Shown here piece by piece: positions 21,883 through 27,379 of a DNA stretch of 27,379 nucleotides (its first letter is position 1; each line of letters starts with the position of its first letter). Source of the DNA: JAAUQA01 sp036351435 (lineage in GTDB: Bacteria; Pseudomonadota; Gammaproteobacteria; Competibacterales; Competibacteraceae); contig JAZBPA010000137.1 of assembly GCA_036351435.1 (NCBI GenBank), forward strand, positions 1 to 27,379. Direction: 5' to 3'. The notes under the pieces are model-generated. The model did no database searches. It saw only the letters and a program-made list of their open reading frames with translations, and was not told where the DNA came from. The position numbers and the translations under genes are program-made.

Positions 21883-22854
21883 ATGCCTGAAAGTGAATTG
21901 ATAGAACAGGTATCCTGTCGCATCCCCATCAACTGTGCTGGCATGCGGCTGGATCAGGTTCTGGCTGAATTACTCCCCGACTTTTCTCGCAGCCGACTGC
22001 AACACTGGATCCGATCAGGAGACCTTCAGATTGATGGCCGGAGGGTCAGGCCGCGAGATCGTGTACTCGGTGGGGAACTCGTCAGCGGCGCATTAAACCT
22101 GCCAACAGCGACCGAGGATCAAGCGCAGGACATTCCGCTAAACATCATCTTCGAAGATGATGAAATCATTGTGTTGGATAAACCTGCCGGCTTGGTAACA
22201 CACCCTGCTGCGGGCAATCCCAACGGCACCTTGGTCAATGCGTTATTACACCATGCCTCGGAATTGGCCAGCTTGCCGCGCGCCGGTTTAGTGCATCGGC
22301 TGGACAAGGATACGTCAGGATTATTGGTCGTAGCGCGTACTCTGCGCGCTCATACTGAGTTAGTTCGGCAATTGCAAGCGCGGACCATAGAGCGTGAGTA
22401 CGAGGCGGTGGTGAATGGAATCATGGTGGCGGGTGGTACAGTGAATGCGCCGCTTGGCCGCCACCCGGTAGATCGTAAACGGATGGCGGTGGTCTCTAAC
22501 GGTAAACCGGCGGTGACGCATTATCGGGTTCTGCAACGCTTTCATGCTTATACCCATCTGCAAGTGAAGTTAGAAACCGGGCGCACCCATCAGATTCGCG
22601 TACATCTAACCCATATTCGCCACCCATTATTAGGCGATCCGGTATACGGGGGACGTGCTCGAATTCCGGCAGGATTCTCAGAGCAGGCGCTGCAGATCAT
22701 CACCCATTTTCGTCGCCAAGCGTTGCACGCAGCACGGTTGGGTTTAACTCATCCCGGGAATGGCCAACAGATGGTTTGGAATGCGCCTTTGCCCAATGAT
22801 TTGCAAGAACTATTAGCCATTCTGGGTGATCACCGCCCGCTGGAGATACAGTGA
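21883..22854 (+). CDS. rluD: 23S rRNA pseudouridine synthase RluD
   Basis: Makes pseudouridines 1911, 1915 and 1917 in helix 69 of 23S rRNA. It has 323 residues. The N-terminal S4-like RNA-binding domain (about 18-80) includes MRLDQVLAELLPDFSRSRLQHWIRSGDLQIDG. The catalytic domain has the uridine-pocket stretch VLDKPAGLVTHPAAGN, the catalytic aspartate D141 in GLVHRLDKDTSGLLVVA, REYEAVV, and the C-terminal LETGRTHQIRVHLTHIRHPLLGDPVYG. The ATG at 21883 has only a weak SD. The stop overlaps the pgeF start by 4 nt (GTGA), so translation is coupled. Confidence 0.96.
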   Translation: MPESELIEQVSCRIPINCAGMRLDQVLAELLPDFSRSRLQHWIRSGDLQIDGRRVRPRDRVLGGELVSGALNLPTATEDQAQDIPLNIIFEDDEIIVLDKPAGLVTHPAAGNPNGTLVNALLHHASELASLPRAGLVHRLDKDTSGLLVVARTLRAHTELVRQLQARTIEREYEAVVNGIMVAGGTVNAPLGRHPVDRKRMAVVSNGKPAVTHYRVLQRFHAYTHLQVKLETGRTHQIRVHLTHIRHPLLGDPVYGGRARIPAGFSEQALQIITHFRRQALHAARLGLTHPGNGQQMVWNAPLPNDLQELLAILGDHRPLEIQ

Positions 22855-23606
22855 AAGAGCATGGAGAATCGGGTCTTGAATTAATTTACCCCCAGTGGCC
22901 AGCACCGATTCAGGTAAAAGCGGTCTCGACCACCCGACTCGGCGGTGTCAGCGCCCCACCTTATGACAGCCTAAATTTAGGTGATCATGTTGGTGATGAT
23001 CCGGTAGATGTTGCGACCAATCGAACGTTGCTCACTAATGCGTTGAATTTACCCGCTGAACCGGCTTGGTTGAATCAAGTGCACGGCAACGATGTGGTCG
23101 CTGCAGAAACCGTAACAACGCCAGTCACTGCCGATGCCGCTTACACAAACAAATCGGGATACATATGTGTGGTACAGACCGCCGATTGTTTGCCGGTATT
23201 ACTGTGTGACCAAGCGGGTACGGTAGTTGCTGCAGTGCATTGCGGCTGGCGCGGGTTAGTCCAAGATCTGTTGGAGGTGACGATAGCTCGTATGGATTGC
23301 GATCCTGCGGAGATACTCGCTTGGCTGGGTCCGGCGATCGGGCCGGATGTTTTTGAAGTCGGCGACGAAGTGAAGCTCGCCTTTTGCGAACTGAATCCCG
23401 CTTATGCAGCTTGTTTTCACCCATCACCGGCAGGACGCTGGCTGGCCGATATTTATTATTTAGCCAGACTGCAGCTGCAGAGTTTAGGCGTGAATGCGAT
23501 TCACGGCGGCGAATGGTGCACCTTATCCGAGTCGGATCGTTTTTTCTCCTATCGCAGAGCCCATCCTACCGGGAGAATGGCAAGCTTCATTTGGTTGAAT
23601 GCATGA
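22851..23606 (+). CDS. pgeF: peptidoglycan editing factor PgeF / YfiH family (DUF152)
   Basis: 251-residue multicopper-oxidase-like (LACC1/YlmD/YfiH) protein. Relatives have been described both as purine nucleoside-processing enzymes and, in E. coli, as a factor preventing misincorporation in peptidoglycan precursors. The metal-site residues are present: H78 in NQVHGNDV, C113 in TADCLPVLL and H130 in AAVHCGWRG. VSTTRLGGVSAPPYDSLNL near the start and GGEWCTLSESDRFFSYRR near the end are family blocks. The start is GTG at 22851, overlapping the rluD stop, with GGAG 5 nt upstream. The order bamD/rluD-pgeF-clpB matches E. coli. Confidence 0.94.
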   Translation: MKEHGESGLELIYPQWPAPIQVKAVSTTRLGGVSAPPYDSLNLGDHVGDDPVDVATNRTLLTNALNLPAEPAWLNQVHGNDVVAAETVTTPVTADAAYTNKSGYICVVQTADCLPVLLCDQAGTVVAAVHCGWRGLVQDLLEVTIARMDCDPAEILAWLGPAIGPDVFEVGDEVKLAFCELNPAYAACFHPSPAGRWLADIYYLARLQLQSLGVNAIHGGEWCTLSESDRFFSYRRAHPTGRMASFIWLNA

Positions 23607-23615
23607 CAAGCTTCC

Positions 23616-23642
23616 CTTGAATTGACGGAAATCACCTCAATT
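23616..23642 (+). promoter_or_regulatory. sigma-32 (heat-shock) type promoter of clpB
   Basis: CTTGAA (23616-23621) is followed after 13 bp by CCTCAATT (23635-23642), close to the sigma-32 consensus CTTGAA and CCCCATNT. It is the only sequence of this kind in the 76-bp gap before clpB, a classic heat-shock gene. Transcription would start near 23650, leaving a leader of about 33 nt with the SD AGGGGA at 23669-23674. Confidence 0.62.
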
Positions 23643-23682
23643 TAAAGGAGCAATACAGCATTTTAATCAGGGGATTCCTGCC

Positions 23683-26259
23683 ATGCGAATGGACAAACTA
23701 ACCAGTAAATTTCAAATTGCCCTGAGCGATGCGCAAAGCCTCGCCGTGGGCCGTGATCATCAATTCATTGAGCCCGTTCACGTGATGGCGGCCTTGTTGG
23801 ATCAGGAAGGGGGCACAGTGCGCCCGCTCTTGGCCCAAGCCGATGTCAATGTCAATCTATTACGTTCTCAATTGCACGAAGCGCTCGATCGGATGCCGCA
23901 GGTACAAGGGGTCGGTGGCGATGTGCAGATCTCCAATAATCTGGTCCGCCTGTTGAATCTGACCGATAAGTTGGCTCAGCAGCGCAAGGACGCTTACATT
24001 TCTTCGGAATTGTTGGTGCTGGCCGCCGTGGAAGATAAAGGCGAGTTAGGTAACCTGCTGCGTAAAGCGGGCGCCAGCAAAGGCATGTTGGAGCAGATTA
24101 TTGATCAGTTGCGAGGTGGTCAGCGGGTGGACGATCCGAATGCCGAGGAACAGCGCCAAGCCTTGGAAAAATACACTATCGACCTCACCGAACGGGCCGA
24201 ACAGGGCAAATTGGACCCGGTCATCGGCCGTGACGATGAAATTCGCCGGGTGGTGCAAATCCTCGCCAGACGCACCAAAAATAATCCGGTACTCATTGGT
24301 GAACCCGGCGTCGGTAAAACCGCAATTGTCGAAGGACTGGCCCAGCGTATTCTCAACGGCGAGGTGCCCGAAGGACTGAAAAGCAAACGGCTGTTGGCTC
24401 TGGACATGGCGGCGCTGATTGCGGGGGCCAAGTTCCGCGGCGAATTCGAGGAACGCCTGAAAGCGGTGCTCAACGACATTGCCAAACAGGAGGGGAATAT
24501 CATCCTGTTTATCGACGAATTGCACACTATGGTTGGCGCCGGTAAAGCGGAAGGCGCGATGGATGCCGGCAATATGCTCAAACCGGCCTTGGCCCGTGGT
24601 GAACTGCATTGCATCGGCGCGACCACCTTGGACGAGTACCGTCAATATGTCGAAAAAGACGCCGCGCTGGAACGACGGTTCCAAAAGGTGATCGTCAACG
24701 AGCCCAATGTCGAGGATACGATTGCTATTCTGCGTGGCCTGAAGGAACGCTATGAAGTGCATCATAAAGTGGATATTACCGATCCGGCCATCGTGGCTGC
24801 CGCCACCTTGTCGCACCGTTATATCAGCGACCGACAGCTCCCCGACAAAGCCATTGATCTGATGGACGAGGCCGGCAGTCGTATTCGTATGGAGATGGAT
24901 TCCAAGCCGGAAGAAATGGACCGCTTGGAGCGGCGTCTGATTCAGCTCAAAATCGAACGTGAAGCCGTCAACAAGGAAACCGACGATGCATCTCGCAAAC
25001 GCCTGGATCATCTGGAACAGGAAATCGCCAAGCTGGAACGAGAATACGCCGATCTGGAAGAAATCTGGAAAGGCGAAAAGGCGTCCCTGCAGGGTGCGGC
25101 CCATATTAAGGAGGAATTGGAACGTGCCAAACTGGAGTTGGAAACTGCCCATCGTGCAGGCGATTTGTCGCGCATGGCCGAGATCCAGTATGGCCGCATC
25201 CCGGATCTGGAAAAGCAATTAGCCCAGGCTGACGAAGCCGATCAGCGGACATTCCAATTGCTGCGTAACAAAGTCACCGACGAGGAAATCGCCGAAGTCA
25301 TTTCCCGCTGGACCGGCATTCCGGTCGCCAAGATGCTTGAAGGCGAACGCGATAAGTTGTTGCGCATGGAGGACGCTCTGCACCGACGCGTTGTCGGCCA
25401 GGACGAGGCTATCACCGCCGTTTCCGACGCGATCCGCCGGTCTCGCGCGGGCCTGTCCGATCCCAATCGTCCGAATGGATCGTTTCTGTTTCTCGGTCCA
25501 ACCGGCGTGGGCAAAACCGAATTGTGTAAGGCATTAGCAGCGTTTTTATTCGACACCGAAGAAGCGCTGGTGCGCATCGATATGTCGGAATTCATGGAAA
25601 AACATTCGGTAGCGCGGTTAATCGGGGCGCCGCCCGGTTATGTGGGTTACGAGGAGGGCGGCTATCTAACTGAGGCGGTGCGACGCAAGCCTTACTCGGT
25701 GATTTTGCTGGATGAGGTGGAAAAAGCGCACCCGGAAGTGTTCAATATCCTGCTGCAAGTGCTGGATGATGGCCGGTTGACCGACGGTCACGGTCGTACC
25801 GTAGACTTTCGCAATACGGTTGTCGTGATGACCTCGAATATCGGCTCGCAGCTGATTCAAGAAATTGCCGGCGAAGAAAACTATCAGCAGATGAAAGCAG
25901 CGGTGATGGATATCGTAGGTACGAATTTCCGCCCCGAGTTCATCAACCGCATCGACGAAGTGGTGGTGTTCCATCCGCTGGGCCGCGAGCAGATTCGCTC
26001 CATTACCGATATCCAGATCGATTATCTGCGTCGGCGTTTGGCGGACCGCGATATTCGCTTGACCGTCAGCGAGGCGGCCCTGGATCATCTGGGTGAAGCC
26101 GGTTTCGATCCGGTGTATGGCGCTCGCCCCTTGAAGCGCGCTATCCAACAACAGTTGGAAAATACCTTGGCGCAACGTATTCTGGCGGGCGAATTCGGAC
26201 CCGGCGATACCATAGTGATTGAGAAAACCGACGGTCGGCTGGTGTTCGACAAACGTTAA
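23683..26259 (+). CDS. clpB: ATP-dependent chaperone ClpB
   Basis: Hexameric AAA+ disaggregase that works with DnaK to rescue aggregated proteins after heat stress. It has 858 residues (E. coli 857) and is collinear with the E. coli protein. The N-terminal Clp_N domain begins MRMDKLTSKFQIALSDAQSLA. AAA-1 has Walker A GEPGVGKT (206-213) and Walker B ILFIDELHTMVGAG. The coiled-coil middle domain spans about 405-525. AAA-2 has Walker A GPTGVGKT (605-612), the pore loop GAPPGYVGYEEGG, VILLDEVEKAHPEVF and sensor 2 in GARPLKRAIQQ. SD AGGGGA lies 8 nt before the ATG. Expression is probably heat-inducible from the promoter just upstream. galU starts 31 bp after the stop. Confidence 0.98.
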   Translation: MRMDKLTSKFQIALSDAQSLAVGRDHQFIEPVHVMAALLDQEGGTVRPLLAQADVNVNLLRSQLHEALDRMPQVQGVGGDVQISNNLVRLLNLTDKLAQQRKDAYISSELLVLAAVEDKGELGNLLRKAGASKGMLEQIIDQLRGGQRVDDPNAEEQRQALEKYTIDLTERAEQGKLDPVIGRDDEIRRVVQILARRTKNNPVLIGEPGVGKTAIVEGLAQRILNGEVPEGLKSKRLLALDMAALIAGAKFRGEFEERLKAVLNDIAKQEGNIILFIDELHTMVGAGKAEGAMDAGNMLKPALARGELHCIGATTLDEYRQYVEKDAALERRFQKVIVNEPNVEDTIAILRGLKERYEVHHKVDITDPAIVAAATLSHRYISDRQLPDKAIDLMDEAGSRIRMEMDSKPEEMDRLERRLIQLKIEREAVNKETDDASRKRLDHLEQEIAKLEREYADLEEIWKGEKASLQGAAHIKEELERAKLELETAHRAGDLSRMAEIQYGRIPDLEKQLAQADEADQRTFQLLRNKVTDEEIAEVISRWTGIPVAKMLEGERDKLLRMEDALHRRVVGQDEAITAVSDAIRRSRAGLSDPNRPNGSFLFLGPTGVGKTELCKALAAFLFDTEEALVRIDMSEFMEKHSVARLIGAPPGYVGYEEGGYLTEAVRRKPYSVILLDEVEKAHPEVFNILLQVLDDGRLTDGHGRTVDFRNTVVVMTSNIGSQLIQEIAGEENYQQMKAAVMDIVGTNFRPEFINRIDEVVVFHPLGREQIRSITDIQIDYLRRRLADRDIRLTVSEAALDHLGEAGFDPVYGARPLKRAIQQQLENTLAQRILAGEFGPGDTIVIEKTDGRLVFDKR

Positions 26260-26290
26260 AATACGGATGAACTAGAGAGATGGCTTCATT

Positions 26291-27184
26291 GTGAAACGAA
26301 AAGTACGCAAGGCGGTTTTTCCAGTGGCGGGACTGGGCACGCGCTTCTTGCCCGCCACCAAGGCCAGCCCCAAGGAAATGTTACCCATCGTAGACAAACC
26401 GCTGATTCAGTATGCGGTGGAGGAAGCGGTGGAGGCGGGGGTCGATACTCTGATTTTTATCATCGGTCGCACCAAGAACGCCATTGCGGACCATTTCGAC
26501 AAAGCTTATGAGTTGGAAGCCGAACTGGAAGCCCGCAATAAACATGATTTACTGAAGGTGGTGCAGAGCATTACCCCGTCTCATGTAAATTGCGTCTACA
26601 TTCGCCAACCCGAGGCTTTGGGCTTGGGCCATGCCGTGCTGTGCGCCAAGCCGGTAGCCAGCGATGAGCCGTTTGCCGTAATGCTCGCCGACGATTTGAT
26701 CGACGGTCCTAATGGCAGCGCCTTATCTCAGATGGGTACTCATTTTCACAAATATCAATGCTCCATCCTGGGGGTGGAGCGGGTACCCCCAGCCGAAACC
26801 GCGCAATACGGCATCATTCAGCCGCTACCGTTCGCGGAATCCTTAAGCAATGTGGAAAGCATCATTGAGAAACCCAAACCGGAACAGGCCCCTTCCAATT
26901 TAGCCGTAGTCGGTCGCTATATTCTGACGCCACGCATTTTCGATTTGTTGGAGAAAACCCAACGCGGTACGGGAAACGAGATCCAGTTGACGGACGCCAT
27001 CGCCGCATTGCTCTTGGAGGAACAAGTGCTGGCCTATGAGTTTAAGGGCCGACGCTACGATTGCGGCAATAAGCTGGGGTATTTAATGGCCACGATTGAA
27101 TATGGCCTCAAGCATGAAGAATTAGGCGAACAATTTCGCGAATATCTAGCCTCGCTGACTGATCAGTTAGGTACGCCCCGGTAG
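26291..27184 (+). CDS. galU: UTP--glucose-1-phosphate uridylyltransferase
   Basis: Makes UDP-glucose from UTP and glucose-1-phosphate for glycans, lipopolysaccharide and trehalose or glycogen-related pathways. It is 297 residues. The N-terminal nucleotide-binding signature AGLGTRFLPATKASPKEMLP (about 13-32) is intact and is followed by KPLIQYAVEEA, VYIRQPEALGLGHAVLCA, the metal-binding MLADDLIDG, ESIIEKPKPEQAPSNLAVVGRY and GNEIQLTDAI, all as in GalU. The start is GTG at 26291; AGAGAG at 26274-26279 is 11 nt upstream, slightly long. An out-of-frame ATG at 26280 opens only four codons before stopping across the GTG. It may be transcribed with clpB or from its own promoter. Confidence 0.96.
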   Translation: MKRKVRKAVFPVAGLGTRFLPATKASPKEMLPIVDKPLIQYAVEEAVEAGVDTLIFIIGRTKNAIADHFDKAYELEAELEARNKHDLLKVVQSITPSHVNCVYIRQPEALGLGHAVLCAKPVASDEPFAVMLADDLIDGPNGSALSQMGTHFHKYQCSILGVERVPPAETAQYGIIQPLPFAESLSNVESIIEKPKPEQAPSNLAVVGRYILTPRIFDLLEKTQRGTGNEIQLTDAIAALLLEEQVLAYEFKGRRYDCGNKLGYLMATIEYGLKHEELGEQFREYLASLTDQLGTPR

Positions 27185-27276
27185 GCGCAACGCACGCATC
27201 GCCCCTACATGCGATATAATTGACGCATCGCACAAATCTGACGGCTGGCCGTCATAGTTAATGGGGAGATGCGGTG
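27185..27276. promoter_or_regulatory. repeat-rich leader between galU and the last gene, with a -10-like box
   Basis: A perfect TATAAT (27215-27220) is flanked by two copies of ACGCATCGC (27194-27202 and 27223-27231). A near-palindrome with arms TGACGGC and GCCGTCA lies at 27239-27254. The SD GGGGAG (27263-27268) serves the ATG at 27277. No good -35 box is seen. The paired repeats around the -10 box look like possible operator sites, but no regulator is known. Confidence 0.4.
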
Positions 27277-27379
27277 ATGCGTGATCTTGATACCACAGTC
27301 ACTTTTCGCAGCGCGATTGACCGGATGATACGCGCTTCTATCGGGCAGGTAACATTAGGCGTGTCGCCCGTCGCGCTGG
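27277..27379 (+). CDS. start of a probable polyhydroxyalkanoate synthase (PhaC-like), cut by window edge
   Basis: Only the first 34 codons are present. The ATG at 27277 has GGGGAG 8 nt upstream, and an in-frame GTG immediately precedes it. The translation contains FRSAIDRMIRASIGQ followed by TLGVSPVAL. This resembles the short N-terminal poly-beta-hydroxybutyrate polymerase domain, whose pattern is an amphipathic helix then G(L/V)SPxALA leading to a DWxxHLA stretch that would lie just beyond the edge. If correct, the enzyme polymerises hydroxyacyl-CoA into storage polyester granules. The match rests on very few residues and could be wrong; that a gene starts here is more certain than its identity. 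Confidence 0.42.
   Translation, partial: MRDLDTTVTFRSAIDRMIRASIGQVTLGVSPVAL

Noticed and set aside
23644..23650. Strong SD-like AAAGGAG before clpB
   Set aside because: No start codon follows at a usable distance, and the better-placed AGGGGA at 23669-23674 serves the real ATG.
24046..25218. 390-codon open frame on the minus strand inside clpB
   Set aside because: It is antisense to a fully conserved ClpB coding region and has no family resemblance; long antisense frames are common opposite codon-biased genes.
1..27379. CRISPR arrays, insertion sequences, toxin-antitoxin or restriction genes
   Set aside because: No regularly spaced repeats, transposase motifs or such gene pairs could be seen on either strand.

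Overview
The window looks like a chromosomal segment of a gammaproteobacterium. Two blocks show it. The first is rlmE-ftsH-folP-glmM-tpiA-secG-tRNA-Leu(GAG), with yhbY divergent from rlmE. The second is bamD divergent from rluD-pgeF-clpB. Both follow the gene order known from Escherichia and Pseudomonas, and the proteins read as full-length gammaproteobacterial orthologues. I see no insertion sequence, phage, CRISPR array or integrase. The genus cannot be fixed from the sequence alone. A probable polyhydroxyalkanoate synthase start at the right edge, a CYTH-CHAD protein, LarB and an encapsulated-ferritin-like protein would suit an environmental, storage-polymer-forming lineage, but that is inference.

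Layout. 1-1503 (-) is the N-terminal half of valS, running off the left edge. 1723-3561 (+) is a lone GspE/PilB-type secretion or pilus ATPase. 3581-4327 (-) is larB for the nickel-pincer cofactor. 4383-4829 (+) is a small DUF4149-like membrane protein whose 3' end overlaps yhbY (-). 5192-11355 (+) is the housekeeping run: rRNA methylation, membrane protease, folate, amino-sugar, glycolysis, translocon and tRNA-Leu. After the tRNA the usual tRNA-Met/rimP/nusA continuation is missing. Instead there is a 429-bp stretch without a recognisable gene, holding one good hairpin.

11785-18162 is an accessory block. It holds a CYTH-CHAD (polyphosphate-related) protein, a convergent two-component pair (OmpR-type regulator plus a large PAS/PAS hybrid histidine kinase), and, divergent from the kinase, a YehP-like VWA protein with an intact MIDAS. 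18236-20408 (+) is a short tandem run: a CBS-pair protein, an HDAC-family deacetylase, an acidic protein of unknown family, and a small protein closely resembling encapsulated ferritin (EncFtn). No encapsulin shell gene is beside it, and it has no C-terminal cargo-loading peptide.

20434-21818 (-) is bamD followed by a small nitroreductase, probably co-transcribed. 21883-26259 (+) is rluD-pgeF (overlapping by 4 nt) and then clpB behind a good sigma-32-type heat-shock promoter. 26291-27184 (+) is galU with a GTG start. The last 100 bases open a new gene resembling the N-terminus of a PHA synthase, behind a leader rich in repeats and palindromes.

Several start codons were reset against the longest open frame using Shine-Dalgarno (SD) position and family N-termini: yhbY 5107, rlmE 5192, response regulator 14034, CBS protein 18236 and nitroreductase 20955. 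The most interesting item is the shell-less EncFtn and the unknown acidic gene in front of it. No item here amounts to a demonstrated new system.
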